A DNA stretch of 33,239 nucleotides. Origin: Pseudomonas gregormendelii (GTDB lineage Bacteria > Pseudomonadota > Gammaproteobacteria > Pseudomonadales > Pseudomonadaceae). A model generated the notes under the pieces. That model saw only the letters and a list, made by a program, of their open reading frames with translations, searched no databases and was not told the DNA's origin. The translations under genes and the position numbers were made by a program. The DNA is taken from positions 1 through 33,239 of the forward strand of contig NZ_JADEVO010000048.1 of the NCBI RefSeq assembly GCF_017114825.1, given 5' to 3'. Shown piece by piece: positions 14,299-22,872 of this stretch (positions are counted from its first letter, which is position 1; each line of letters opens with the position of its first letter).

Positions 14299-14538
14299 TC
14301 AGTTATCGTTCTTTTGGTACACGATGGCTTTGGTGCCGTTTTCGCAGGTACCCACAACCATGGCCACGTCATGCTTCTCGGCTTCTTCCCGGGACACGAT
14401 TTCAAGGGTGTAGGAAGGCACTGCATTGGCCTGGATCTTGATTTCGATCTCTTTCCTGAGTTCTTCGCAATCCTTGGGCGCCGCCATGGCCGAAGTCGCC
14501 AGTGCACCGCAGATGATCGCCAAGGCAAAACGTTTCAT
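14299..14538 (-). CDS. DUF1161 periplasmic protein, copy 1
   Basis: A 79-residue protein with signal peptide (KRFALAIICGALATSAMA, cleaved after AMA) and a mature part of about 60 residues. Two conserved cysteines (CEEL near 24 and GTCENG near 65) probably form a disulfide. The pattern CEEL-x2-EI, LEIV, VGTCE-x-G, IVY-x-K is shared with the copy at 16456-16677. DUF1161 function is unknown. AAGGAGC precedes the ATG. The upstream segment (14539-14600) carries a GCGCAC/GTGCGC dyad. Confidence 0.85.
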   Translation of the reverse strand: MKRFALAIICGALATSAMAAPKDCEELRKEIEIKIQANAVPSYTLEIVSREEAEKHDVAMVVGTCENGTKAIVYQKNDN

Positions 14539-14633
14539 GTGAAGCTCCTTTTCTGGCAGCGCGCACGGTCGTGCGCTAGAGCTGCTGTCATTTATTCGAC
14601 CACAGTTTGACCTGGCTGGTTTTGTTTCAGGAC

Positions 14634-14691
14634 AAAAAAATCGCAGCCCATGGCCGCTTCTACCTGGGTAAAAGCGACTGCGGGCTGCGAT
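14634..14691 (-). terminator. Long terminator of the OsmC gene
   Basis: ATCGCAGCCC (14640-14649) pairs with GGGCTGCGAT (14682-14691). An inner stem (CGCTTCTACC with GGTAAAAGCG) extends it, and on the minus strand seven T follow. It starts about 20 bp after the OsmC stop. Confidence 0.85.
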
Positions 14692-14712
14692 CATTGTCAC
14701 GCCTGGGCCAAT

Positions 14713-15144
14713 TTAGCTCACCAGGGTCGCATCCAGAGTAATCTTGGCATTCAGTACTTTGGACACTGGGCAGCCTTCTTTGGCCTTATTGCTCAATTCT
14801 TCGAACTGCTCCTGGGTGGCGCCCGGGATCTTCGCCTTCAGGATCAATTTCACCGCCGTGATCGCAAACCCCCCATCAACCTGGTCCAGGGTCACTTCGG
14901 CGTTGGTATCGATGCTGTCAGCCTTGAGCCCGGCATCGCCGAGGATCATCGAAAAGGCCATGGAGAAACAACCTGCGTGTGCCGCACCGATTAATTCCTC
15001 CGGATTGGTACCTTTACCGCCTTCGAACCGGGCCTTGAAGCCATACGGAGCTTCGCGCAGTACGCCGGTTTCCGTGGAAATCGAGCCAATACCGGTTTTC
15101 AGGTCACCTTCCCAATGAGCCGATGCTTTCTTTGTGATAGCCAT
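14713..15144 (-). CDS. OsmC/Ohr-family peroxiredoxin
   Basis: A 143-residue cytoplasmic thiol peroxidase. The two conserved cysteines are present: C59 (AAHAGCFSM, peroxidatic) and C125 (EGCPVSK, resolving). The family detoxifies organic hydroperoxides. The sequence looks closer to OsmC than to Ohr because of the NPEELIGAAHAGCF segment. GAGGAGG precedes the ATG. A small dyad (GGCGCGA and TCGCGCC, 15164-15181) lies in its 5' region just before the ribosome binding site. The gene is single, with its own terminator. Confidence 0.92.
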   Translation of the reverse strand: MAITKKASAHWEGDLKTGIGSISTETGVLREAPYGFKARFEGGKGTNPEELIGAAHAGCFSMAFSMILGDAGLKADSIDTNAEVTLDQVDGGFAITAVKLILKAKIPGATQEQFEELSNKAKEGCPVSKVLNAKITLDATLVS

Positions 15145-15333
15145 GTCTGCCTCCTCAAGATCGGGCGCGAATCGTCGCGCCTTCGTGGTTTTCGGTTGCT
15201 AGGGTTCTGAGGATAGACGCAGGTGCAAAGTTCACCCGATCTGAAAAGTCCTACCATTTTCGTAGGTTTTTTTGCCTTGGCTATTGAATCTCGGGTATAT
15301 GCCCTCATTGCATGAATCACGCTTATGGATTCG

Positions 15334-15388
15334 GCAGGTTTTCGTTCGCAAGAAAAAACCTGCTCCCCCCGATTGGAGAAGCAGGTTT
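15334..15388 (+). promoter_or_regulatory. Mutually exclusive hairpins covering the start of the luciferase-like gene
   Basis: GCAGGTTTT (15334-15342) can pair perfectly with AAAACCTGC (15355-15363). The same middle segment can instead pair, as AAACCTGCT (15356-15364), with AGCAGGTTT (15380-15388), which abuts the ATG at 15389 and follows the GGAG ribosome binding site at 15375. The two folds exclude each other. On the minus strand the second hairpin is followed by six T, so it can also be read as a leftward terminator. Confidence 0.5.
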
Positions 15389-16390
15389 ATGAAACGATTG
15401 ACCGACATAAAGTTTTCGACCCTGGACCTTGTACCTGTAAGGGAAAATGGCAGTGCGGCCCAGTCCCTGCGCAATTCCCTCGACCTGGCACAGCATGTCG
15501 AAAAGCTCGGCTACAACCGCTTTTGGGTGGCCGAACACCACAACATGGACGGCATCGCCAGTTCGGCCACCTCGGTTTTGCTGGGTTACCTGGCAGGTGG
15601 TACCTCGACCATTCGTGTCGGTTCCGGCGGCGTGATGCTGCCCAACCACGCGCCTCTGGTGATTGCCGAACAGTTCGGCACTCTGGAAAGTCTTTACACC
15701 GGCCGTATCGACCTCGGTCTGGGGCGTGCGCCTGGCTCCGATCAAATGACCGCCCGTGCCCTGCGGCGGGAACGTTCCGGCAGCGCCGACGATTTCCCGT
15801 CTGACGTGGCGGAGCTGATGCGCTACCTGGGCCCCCGCACGCCGGATCAACGGATCATCGCCATGCCTGGCACGGGCACAAATGTTCCGGTGTGGCTGCT
15901 GGGTTCAAGCCTGTTCAGTGCGCAACTGGCCGGTGAACGCGGTTTGCCCTACGCCTTCGCTTCCCATTTCGCACCGCGCTTCATGCATGAGGCGATTCGC
16001 GTCTATCGCAATCATTTCAAGCCTTCTGCGGTGCTGGACAAGCCTTACGTGATGCTGGGCGTGCCATTGGTGGCTGCCGATACCGACGAGCAAGCCGATT
16101 ACCTGGCGACGTCGGTCTACCAGCGAATCCTCGTGCTGATGCGGGGCCAGAGCCTTGTGCAGCGTCCACCGGTTAAAACCATGGACGGTCTGTGGTTGCC
16201 CCATGAGAAGGAGGCAGTGGCTGATTTCCTCGGCCTGGCGATGGTTGGCAGCCCGCAGAAAATTCGCGCCAAACTGGAGGTGCTGATCGAGCAAACCCAG
16301 GCGGATGAGCTGATCTTCACCTGCGACCTGTATGAACATGCCGATCGCGTGCATTCCTACGAGCTGTTGGCGCAGGTCATGAAAGGCTGA
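15389..16390 (+). CDS. LLM-class flavin-dependent oxidoreductase (luciferase-like, YhbW type)
   Basis: A 333-residue TIM-barrel oxidoreductase using reduced flavin. The pattern STLDLVPVRENGSA at the start, then LGYNRFWVAEHHNMDGIASS and LGRAPGSD, is typical of the luciferase-like alkanal or alkane monooxygenase-like group. The physiological substrate is unknown. There is no signal peptide; cytoplasmic. The ATG at 15389 is chosen because the protein then starts MKRLTDIKFSTLD; upstream in-frame codons lie within the hairpin leader. Single gene with a terminator. Confidence 0.9.
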   Translation: MKRLTDIKFSTLDLVPVRENGSAAQSLRNSLDLAQHVEKLGYNRFWVAEHHNMDGIASSATSVLLGYLAGGTSTIRVGSGGVMLPNHAPLVIAEQFGTLESLYTGRIDLGLGRAPGSDQMTARALRRERSGSADDFPSDVAELMRYLGPRTPDQRIIAMPGTGTNVPVWLLGSSLFSAQLAGERGLPYAFASHFAPRFMHEAIRVYRNHFKPSAVLDKPYVMLGVPLVAADTDEQADYLATSVYQRILVLMRGQSLVQRPPVKTMDGLWLPHEKEAVADFLGLAMVGSPQKIRAKLEVLIEQTQADELIFTCDLYEHADRVHSYELLAQVMKG

Positions 16391-16408
16391 CACTCAGACG
16401 CCAGGCGT

Positions 16409-16437
16409 AAAAAAGCCGACGCCATTGCGTCGGCTTT
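16409..16437. terminator. Bidirectional terminator
   Basis: AAAGCCGACGC (16412-16422), loop CATT, GCGTCGGCTTT (16427-16437). Six T follow on the minus strand, three on the plus strand. It lies between the convergent luciferase-like (ends 16390) and DUF1161 (ends 16456) genes. Confidence 0.85.
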
Positions 16438-16455
16438 CAGTGCGGCGCAACCCGC

Positions 16456-16677
16456 TTATTTCTTGTAGACGATTTCCTTGGCGCCGCCTTCGCAGGTGCC
16501 AACAACCTGGCCGCCAGCCGCAGCGCCTTTATCGACAATTTCCAGCGAGTAACCAGAAACGCCCTTGGCATCGAGCTTCGCGGCGATTTCGGCTTTGAGC
16601 TCTTCGCACGGTTTGCCAGCTGCGAATGCTGTACCGGCGAGGCTCAGCAGACCTACCGCCAAAATAAACTTCTTCAT
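16456..16677 (-). CDS. DUF1161 periplasmic protein, copy 2
   Basis: A 73-residue paralogue of the protein at 14299-14538, with signal peptide (KKFILAVGLLSLAGTAFA) and the same disulfide-type cysteines in CEELKAEI and VGTCEGGAK. The acidic segment between the cysteines is shorter than in copy 1. I chose the ATG at 16677; in-frame starts at 16686 and 16731 would spoil the signal peptide. Function unknown. Confidence 0.85.
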   Translation of the reverse strand: MKKFILAVGLLSLAGTAFAAGKPCEELKAEIAAKLDAKGVSGYSLEIVDKGAAAGGQVVGTCEGGAKEIVYKK

Positions 16678-16799
16678 CGGATGCATTCTCTGGTCGGATA
16701 ATAGGGGCACCCCGGTTTCACAGGGGGGCACTCATGTAGCGCTTTTGCCATTCCCTATGGCATTCGGCCAGCGCGCAAGTTCAGAAGACTAGCTCAAAC

Positions 16800-17015
16800 T
16801 CAGCTGCTGGCAATCCGGAAGCCGACCTTGAGTGTTACCTGAAAATGCGCGGCCCGACCATTCTCGATATGCCCACGGGTCTCGGTCACTTCAAACCATT
16901 CCAGGTGCTTGATGGTCTTGCTTGCTTCGGCCAGTGCGTTGTTGATCGCGTCTTCGATGCTGGTGGCAGATGAGCCAACCAGTTCGACTTTTTTGTACGT
17001 ATGGTGATCAGTCAT
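16800..17015 (-). CDS. Dodecin (flavin-binding dodecamer)
   Basis: A 71-residue protein matching bacterial dodecins, which form hollow 12-mers storing riboflavin, FMN or FAD. Typical segments are YKKVELVGSSATSIEDAI at the start, LEWFEVTETRGHI in the middle (the W stacks with flavin) and FQVTLKVGFRI at the end. The length is normal. AAGGAG precedes the ATG at 17015. Its role is probably flavin buffering against photodamage or loss. Confidence 0.93.
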   Translation of the reverse strand: MTDHHTYKKVELVGSSATSIEDAINNALAEASKTIKHLEWFEVTETRGHIENGRAAHFQVTLKVGFRIASS

Positions 17016-17172
17016 GGCGTTCTCCTTGGGGTATGAAATACAGACTAGCAGTGAATTTTCGTATTACTTCTGTCGGTCAACTCGATACAGAAGTTCAGAT
17101 TTACTGCACTTTCTCAAACGGCTGTAGTCCCAACCAACACACGCCACTCATCATCAATGCAGGAGAGCCACC

Positions 17173-17499
17173 ATGGCCAACACCTCTTTACGTAAAGCCT
17201 CATTGCAAAGCATGGAAGCCGAGATCGAGAGTCTTCTGAAGTCTTTGGAAAGCCTGAAGGACGACGCCTCGGACGAGTCGCGCAAAACCCTGAAAGTCTT
17301 GAAAGCCAACGCTGAGAGCGCGCTGAAGCACTCGCGCCACCTGCTTAGCGATGCCTACGAAGAAGTCAAAGTCAAAACCCGTGAAACCGGGATTGCCACT
17401 CGTGACTACGCTCAGGAACACCCTTGGACCACAGCCGGTGTCGCTGTCGGTGCACTGGGTTTGCTGGCCGCTTATCTGCTGTGCAAACGTGGTGACTAA
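17173..17499 (+). CDS. DUF883 (ElaB/YqjD-type) membrane-anchored protein
   Basis: A 108-residue protein. The N-terminal 80 residues are helical and charged, and a C-terminal membrane segment (TTAGVAVGALGLLAAYLL) ends in CKRGD. E. coli relatives ElaB and YqjD tail-anchor in the inner membrane and bind stationary-phase ribosomes. The AGGAG before the ATG at 17173 is strong. Its stop overlaps the stop of the convergent trpI by 4 bases. Stationary-phase expression is expected from the family, but no sigma-S promoter could be identified. Confidence 0.9.
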   Translation: MANTSLRKASLQSMEAEIESLLKSLESLKDDASDESRKTLKVLKANAESALKHSRHLLSDAYEEVKVKTRETGIATRDYAQEHPWTTAGVAVGALGLLAAYLLCKRGD

Positions 17500-18389
17500 T
17501 CCGCTTGGCGCAGCTCGTTTTTAAGCCACTGCGCCAACTGCCTGGCGCGCCCGTCTGCGGCGCGCTTGGGTAACCACAACGCCAGTTGCGCCGTCGTTTC
17601 AGTGAAACCCCATGGCGCAACCAGGCGACCCGCCTTCAAGTCTTCGATCACCAGCGGTTCGGGTGCAATTGCCACGCCCAGCCCTGCTACTGCCGCCTCC
17701 AGCAAATAATACAAATGCTCAAAACCCTGTCCGTACGTCAGCGCCTTGGCGTTGAGGTCGCTTTGCTGTGCCCAGCTTGGCCATGCTTGCGGGCGGGAGG
17801 TGGTGTGCAATAACGGCTCACCGAGCAGTGCGCTGGCCGGCGCATTCTGCAAATGTGCATAACCGGTGAAGCGCGGGCTCATCACCGGGCCGATCCGTTC
17901 ACTGGCCAGGGCATACACCTGCATGTCCGTTGGCCAGGGTGGCTCGGCGAATACCAACAAGGCATCCAGCCCGGGGCGCCGTGGATCGAGGTCACCTTCG
18001 CCCGCTGAAAGGTGCAGGCGCAGGTCCGGCAGGTCTGCATTCAGTCGACCCAGGCGCGGAATGAACCAGCGCGCCAACAGGCTCCCCGAACAGCCCAGCA
18101 CGAAAGGCGCGTCGGCGGTGCTTTGAGTCAACTCTGCGCAAACTGTCCGCAAGCGCTCGAACGCTTCACTGCTGGCATCGCGCAGTCGAACGCCTGCATC
18201 TGTGAGTTTCAAGCCACGACCGTCCTTGATGAACAGGCTGACGCCCAGATGCTCCTCGAGTACCTTCAATTGCCGGCTAACTGCCCCGTGGGTGACGTGC
18301 AACTGCTCGGCAGCCTGGCTCACGCTGTTCAGGCGCGCAGTGGCCTCGAAGGCGCGAAGGGCATTTAACGGCGGGAGGTCATGGCTCAT
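17496..18389 (-). CDS. trpI: TrpI, LysR-type activator of trpBA
   Basis: A 297-residue LysR regulator. The N-terminal helix-turn-helix is clear (SVSQAAEQLHVTHGAVSRQL, about 22-41) with the LysR dimer helix after it. The C-terminal effector domain (from about 90) would bind indoleglycerol phosphate, the known inducer of TrpI in Pseudomonas. Divergent orientation from trpB with 112 bp between confirms the assignment. The alternative, a GcvA-like regulator, is weaker because of the context. Confidence 0.93.
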   Translation of the reverse strand: MSHDLPPLNALRAFEATARLNSVSQAAEQLHVTHGAVSRQLKVLEEHLGVSLFIKDGRGLKLTDAGVRLRDASSEAFERLRTVCAELTQSTADAPFVLGCSGSLLARWFIPRLGRLNADLPDLRLHLSAGEGDLDPRRPGLDALLVFAEPPWPTDMQVYALASERIGPVMSPRFTGYAHLQNAPASALLGEPLLHTTSRPQAWPSWAQQSDLNAKALTYGQGFEHLYYLLEAAVAGLGVAIAPEPLVIEDLKAGRLVAPWGFTETTAQLALWLPKRAADGRARQLAQWLKNELRQAD

Positions 18390-18395
18390 GGGATA

Positions 18396-18412
18396 TGTGA
18401 GTTTTCCTGACA
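18396..18412. promoter_or_regulatory. Candidate TrpI operator in the trpI-trpB gap
   Basis: TGT-N11-ACA (18396-18412) fits the LysR-type T-N11-A palindrome, close to the trpI start, where TrpI would repress itself and activate trpB. Additional dyads lie in the gap 18420-18490 but are not decisive. Confidence 0.45.
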
Positions 18413-18501
18413 GGTTGTAGCGATCTTATCGGTTTTCAGTGCAGGGCGTCAGGGGTAAAGTGAGCGTCATTGTCATCACACGAATTCAACTGGAGCAACT
18501 C

Positions 18502-19737
18502 ATGACCCAGACCAATCTGCGCAGTGGCCCCGATGCCAGCGGCCTGTTCGGCGGCTTCGGCGGCCGTTACGTTGCTGAAACCTTGATGCCGTTGATCCTC
18601 GAGCTGGCCCGTGAATATGAACTGGCCAAGGAAGATCCGGCCTTCAAGGAGGAGCTGGCGTACTTCCAGCGCGACTACGTCGGTCGTCCGAGCCCGCTCT
18701 ACTACGCCGAGCGTCTCACTGAGTTCTGTGGCGGTGCGAAAATCTATCTCAAGCGCGAAGAGCTGAACCACACTGGCGCGCATAAGATCAACAACTGCAT
18801 TGGCCAGATCCTGCTGGCGCGGCGCATGGGCAAGAAACGCATTATTGCCGAGACCGGTGCCGGCATGCACGGCGTGGCGACTGCCACGGTCGCGGCGCGT
18901 TTCGGTCTGGACTGCGTGATCTACATGGGCACTACTGACATCGAGCGTCAGCAGGCCAACGTGTTCCGCATGAAGCTGCTGGGTGCCGAAGTCATTCCAG
19001 TCGTTGCCGGTACCGGCACTTTGAAAGACGCGATGAACGAGGCGCTGCGCGATTGGGTGACCAACGTCGATAGCACTTTCTACCTGATCGGCACGGTGGC
19101 TGGCCCGCACCCTTACCCTGCCATGGTGCGTGATTTCCAGGCCGTCATCGGCAAGGAAACCCGGGACCAGCTGCAAGCCCAGGAAGGCCGCCTGCCAGAC
19201 AGCCTGGTGGCGTGCATCGGCGGTGGTTCCAACGCGATGGGCCTGTTCCACCCGTTCCTCGATGACCAGAGCGTGGAAATCATCGGCGTTGAAGCGGCCG
19301 GTCACGGGATCGAAACCGGCAAGCACGCGGCAAGCCTCAACGGTGGGGTTCCAGGTGTGTTGCACGGCAACCGCACCTTCCTGCTGCAGGACGATGACGG
19401 CCAGATCATCGACGCTCACTCGATTTCCGCTGGCCTGGATTATCCCGGTATCGGTCCGGAACACGCCTGGTTGCATGACATCGGCCGCGTGCAGTACACC
19501 TCCGTGACTGACGACGAAGCCCTGGATGCATTTCATAAGTGCTGCCGCCTGGAAGGGATCATTCCTGCGCTGGAAAGCGCCCACGCCCTGGCTGAAGTCT
19601 TCAAGCGTGCGCCGAAGTTGCCAAAAGATCATTTGATGGTGATCAACCTGTCCGGCCGTGGCGACAAAGACATGCAGACTGTGATGCACCACATGGAGCA
19701 GTCCCAACACATGCAATCCAAGCAGGAGAAACACTGA
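18502..19737 (+). CDS. trpB: Tryptophan synthase beta chain
   Basis: A 411-residue PLP enzyme joining indole and serine to tryptophan in the alpha2-beta2 complex. The PLP lysine is K95 in NHTGAHKINN, and the phosphate-binding loop GGGSNAMG is present. The length is normal. GGAG lies 6 nt before the ATG at 18502. The TGA overlaps the trpA ATG (TGATG at 19735-19739), coupling translation so that subunits are made in equal amounts. Regulated by TrpI. The equally long antisense frame is a shadow. Confidence 0.98.
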   Translation: MTQTNLRSGPDASGLFGGFGGRYVAETLMPLILELAREYELAKEDPAFKEELAYFQRDYVGRPSPLYYAERLTEFCGGAKIYLKREELNHTGAHKINNCIGQILLARRMGKKRIIAETGAGMHGVATATVAARFGLDCVIYMGTTDIERQQANVFRMKLLGAEVIPVVAGTGTLKDAMNEALRDWVTNVDSTFYLIGTVAGPHPYPAMVRDFQAVIGKETRDQLQAQEGRLPDSLVACIGGGSNAMGLFHPFLDDQSVEIIGVEAAGHGIETGKHAASLNGGVPGVLHGNRTFLLQDDDGQIIDAHSISAGLDYPGIGPEHAWLHDIGRVQYTSVTDDEALDAFHKCCRLEGIIPALESAHALAEVFKRAPKLPKDHLMVINLSGRGDKDMQTVMHHMEQSQHMQSKQEKH

Positions 19738-20546
19738 TGAGCCGCCTGCAAACGCGTTTTGCCGAACTCAAGGAACAGAATCGCGCTGCCCTGGTGACCT
19801 TCGTCACCGCCGGCGACCCAAGCTATGACACTTCGCTGGCGATCCTCAAGGGGTTGCCTGGCGCGGGTGCCGACGTTATCGAACTGGGCATGCCGTTTAC
19901 CGACCCGATGGCCGATGGCCCGGCGATCCAGCTGGCCAACATTCGTGCCTTGGGCGCTAAACAGAACCTGGCGAAAACCCTGCAGATGGTTCGCGAGTTC
20001 CGTGAAGGCAATGCTGAGACCCCGCTGGTGTTGATGGGCTACTTCAACCCGATCCACATGTATGGCGTGCCGCAGTTCATTGAAGACGCCAAAGCTGCCG
20101 GCGTGGATGGCCTGATCGTGGTTGACCTGCCGCCTGAGCATAACGGTGAGTTGTGCGATCCGGCACAGGCTGCCGGCCTGGATTTCATCCGCCTGACCAC
20201 GCCGACTACTGATGATGTGCGCCTGCCAACGGTGCTGAACGGCAGCTCCGGTTTCGTGTACTACGTGTCGGTAGCCGGTGTGACCGGTGCGGGCGCGGCG
20301 ACCCTGGAACACGTGGAAGAGGCTGTTGCTCGCCTGCGACGCCATACCGACCTGCCGATCAGCATTGGTTTCGGCATCCGCACGCCAGAGCAGGCGGCGG
20401 CGATCGCGCGTCTTGCGGACGGTGTAGTGGTGGGTTCGGCACTGATCGATCACATTGCCAATGCCTCCACACCTGACCAGGCGATCGATGGCGTACTGAG
20501 CCTTTGCGCAGCCTTGTCCGAAGGCGTGCGCAAGGCTCGAGTCTGA
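19737..20546 (+). CDS. trpA: Tryptophan synthase alpha chain
   Basis: A 269-residue TIM-barrel lyase that cleaves indoleglycerol phosphate to indole for TrpB. The catalytic residues fall at the canonical numbers E49 (VIELGMPF) and D60 (DPMADGP). The substrate phosphate loop (GFGIRTPEQ, then GVVVGSALI) is intact. It starts inside the trpB stop codon and closes the operon. No clear terminator is seen in the 20-bp gap to the next convergent gene. Confidence 0.98.
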   Translation: MSRLQTRFAELKEQNRAALVTFVTAGDPSYDTSLAILKGLPGAGADVIELGMPFTDPMADGPAIQLANIRALGAKQNLAKTLQMVREFREGNAETPLVLMGYFNPIHMYGVPQFIEDAKAAGVDGLIVVDLPPEHNGELCDPAQAAGLDFIRLTTPTTDDVRLPTVLNGSSGFVYYVSVAGVTGAGAATLEHVEEAVARLRRHTDLPISIGFGIRTPEQAAAIARLADGVVVGSALIDHIANASTPDQAIDGVLSLCAALSEGVRKARV

Positions 20547-20566
20547 CGCCTGTCAGCGGCTTTTGC

Positions 20567-22528
20567 TCAAGGCAGTTCCAGCCCTCCGGCTGCCTTGTGC
20601 AATTTGCGTAAATGTTCGCCAACCTGCTTCAGGTTGGCCTCATTCTCCGCCATCTCTGCTGCCCGGGCCGGGTCCAGCAGGGCTCTGACTTCCTTGTCCA
20701 GATCGCCGGTCAGCGCCTGAAGCTGTTTCTGCCGAAGGCTGCTTTCCGATTCAAGGCGCTGCCACTCGCTTGGCTGCGGCAATCCGTAACCGCCAGTACC
20801 CAGCAATTCTGCCGGGCGGCTTAGAAACCCGCTGTTGGCAAGAATCTGCTGCAGCGTGGCGTTGGCCTTGTCCATGCCGCCGTTCTTCAATTCCCGCGCG
20901 CCCAGATAGCGTTGCTTGACCTCATCCTGCGCCAGCACCAGTTGTTGCCGGAACGCTGCCTGCTCGAGCAGCAGCAGGGCGGCACTGGTGCGCAGGTCCG
21001 CCTGGTCGATCCACTGGCGCCGCTCTGTAGCCTTGATCGCCAGCCAGTCCTCGACGTTCTCCTGCTTGATTGGCAAATGCTTTTTCAGCACCTCGAACAT
21101 CGCCTGGTAGCGGTCGCGGAACGAATCGAAGCGATAGCCCAGGCGCAAGGCCTCGCGCGGATCATCAAGGACGCTGGTATCGGCCAGCCCGCGACCCTTG
21201 AGCACTTCCAGCAACCCATTGGGCATGATGCTGTCCAGGCCCACCAATTGCTTGTTGTTGGTGCCACTACGTAGCAGTTTCAGCCCTTCCACTGCACAGT
21301 TGTTGGACAGGAAGAAGTAGTTGCCGTCGTAACTCCAATGCATCTCGGCCGCGTGCTCGACCACCTCTTCGATCTCTTTGCGTGACAGGGTCAGCGGGAT
21401 CGAGGCCAGGCTGCGTAACTCGGTCTTGGTGTATTCGTCGATCACTTGGGCTAGCGGCAGCACGAACAGGCGTGACGGATACTTGCCGACCAGCCCGTCC
21501 CAGCTCGATAGCTGCACGTCGCCGACGAAGGCGCGGTACGACAGCACCAGGTGTTGATCAAGATCCAGGCGGCAATCCGGCCCCCGCGGTCGCCCCGGCG
21601 CGCAGATCACCAGGCGCAACATGCTGTGGCCCCAGCGACTGACCCAGTTCTGATTGGCTTCGGCCAGCAGATAGTCCACTGCGTAAACCCGCTCCGGGTC
21701 TACCTGACCCAGGGGTTGCTTGGCGAAATCGTTGCCTGCATTGAGGAAGGCGAAAGATTTGGCGCAGGTCTCCTTGGCAGCGGGGGCCCAGCCAAAGTGT
21801 TCCTGGTAGTAGCGATAGAGCGCCGGGCGACGGCAGGCGTAGCTTGGGTCGAGGAGGAAATACTCCATGTTGACCGCCACAAACTCCTTCGGGCTGCTCG
21901 TCTCGTAAATGTCCGGGCTGCGCGCGATCTGCCGATTGTGCTGTTCACGCTCACCACGGCGACCGACATATTGTTGCCAGCCAGCAAGATCAAGCAGGCG
22001 TGGATCATCGCTGAGGGTGAAGCGGCGGTCGTTCTGGCCGCGACACTCGTCTGGCATGCCGACCAGCCCGGCACTGCTGTTGCGCCGGGTGCAGCGCTGG
22101 ATCAGCGTGCGTTCGGTCCCCGTCCACAGACGAGAGCGGTCATAGATGTGCGTGAGCTCGTGCAACACCGTGGCGAGTATCTCCCGGCGCACGGTGCCGT
22201 GGGGACGATAGGTTTTTTTGCTGGCGGCACTGCCGTCCGTGAGGCTGTCGAGCAGGTTGCGGTTCAGGTCGAGCTCAGAAACCAATGAAGCCTGGCCATA
22301 GGCATTGACGGGCATGTCGTCAGTCCAGCCAACGTCGATGCGACGGTCCAGTTGCTGGATGAACTGTGGCGGTAACGCCTGCATGGCTTCATCAAGGAGC
22401 GCCTGGCTGGCCTGTTGTTGTGCGGGGCTCAGGCCTGTGGTCTTGAGCCGTAATTGCAGGTCAGCCTGAGCCGTGTTGCCAAGCAGCAACACGATCCCGG
22501 CCAGCAGCCAGGCGCCTACCGACCTCAC
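20567..22528 (-). CDS. Exported DUF4105 protein with N-terminal HExxH domain
   Basis: A 653-residue protein with signal peptide (GAWLLAGIVLLLGNTAQA). The N-terminal half has a HELTH motif (H123-H127, followed by IYDRSR) typical of zinc metallopeptidase folds. The C-terminal half carries DUF4105 features: WGHSMLRLVI, LSYRAFVGDVQLSSWDGL and the cysteine in FFLSNNCAVE. DUF4105 is a papain-like (NlpC/P60-related) domain, so this looks like a two-hydrolase periplasmic protein. The last 120 residues are coiled-coil-like. The substrate is unknown; peptidoglycan or envelope proteins are the obvious guesses. Its ATG overlaps the stop of the DUF2388 gene upstream (ATGA), so they are co-translated. Confidence 0.8.
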   Translation of the reverse strand: MRSVGAWLLAGIVLLLGNTAQADLQLRLKTTGLSPAQQQASQALLDEAMQALPPQFIQQLDRRIDVGWTDDMPVNAYGQASLVSELDLNRNLLDSLTDGSAASKKTYRPHGTVRREILATVLHELTHIYDRSRLWTGTERTLIQRCTRRNSSAGLVGMPDECRGQNDRRFTLSDDPRLLDLAGWQQYVGRRGEREQHNRQIARSPDIYETSSPKEFVAVNMEYFLLDPSYACRRPALYRYYQEHFGWAPAAKETCAKSFAFLNAGNDFAKQPLGQVDPERVYAVDYLLAEANQNWVSRWGHSMLRLVICAPGRPRGPDCRLDLDQHLVLSYRAFVGDVQLSSWDGLVGKYPSRLFVLPLAQVIDEYTKTELRSLASIPLTLSRKEIEEVVEHAAEMHWSYDGNYFFLSNNCAVEGLKLLRSGTNNKQLVGLDSIMPNGLLEVLKGRGLADTSVLDDPREALRLGYRFDSFRDRYQAMFEVLKKHLPIKQENVEDWLAIKATERRQWIDQADLRTSAALLLLEQAAFRQQLVLAQDEVKQRYLGARELKNGGMDKANATLQQILANSGFLSRPAELLGTGGYGLPQPSEWQRLESESSLRQKQLQALTGDLDKEVRALLDPARAAEMAENEANLKQVGEHLRKLHKAAGGLELP

Positions 22529-22845
22529 AGTGCGAGGATGGCTTCGGCGAGAACCTGGTCACTGGCGTCGCGCGCTTCGGGCACGCGGGTACGCAAGGTA
22601 TCGAAGGCGGCTTCAAGGTGTGCTCCGCGAATGTCGCCATTGCTGGCCACAAAACTGGCGGCATCGTCATGGGCTTCGCGAACAATTTTCGAATCACGGA
22701 TCGACGTGGTGGTGTCCGAGGTGAAATCGAGCGTGCGCTGGCTGGCACGAATAACAATATTACTGGTGGCTACCAGGGTTTGCGCCTGGGCCAGGTCGGC
22801 CAGCAACAACAGGCCAAGGGTGGCGGCAATCAGCGGGTTACGCAT
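22525..22845 (-). CDS. DUF2388 protein, copy 3 (coupled to the DUF4105 gene)
   Basis: A 106-residue exported protein with a signal peptide (RNPLIAATLGLLLLADLAQA). The family pattern IVREAHDDAASFVASNGDIRG, then LEAAF and LAEAIL, is visible in the second half. GGAG lies 8 nt before the ATG at 22845. Function unknown. Its TGA overlaps the DUF4105 ATG, so the DUF2388 protein may be a partner or substrate of that protein. Confidence 0.85.
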   Translation of the reverse strand: MRNPLIAATLGLLLLADLAQAQTLVATSNIVIRASQRTLDFTSDTTTSIRDSKIVREAHDDAASFVASNGDIRGAHLEAAFDTLRTRVPEARDASDQVLAEAILAL

Positions 22846-22872
22846 GGAACGACTCCGGAAGGACAAGGATAA

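Noticed and set aside
18436..19734. 432-codon antisense frame across trpB
   Set aside because: Shadow of GC-rich codon bias opposite a canonical trpB with PLP lysine; no start signal or family match.
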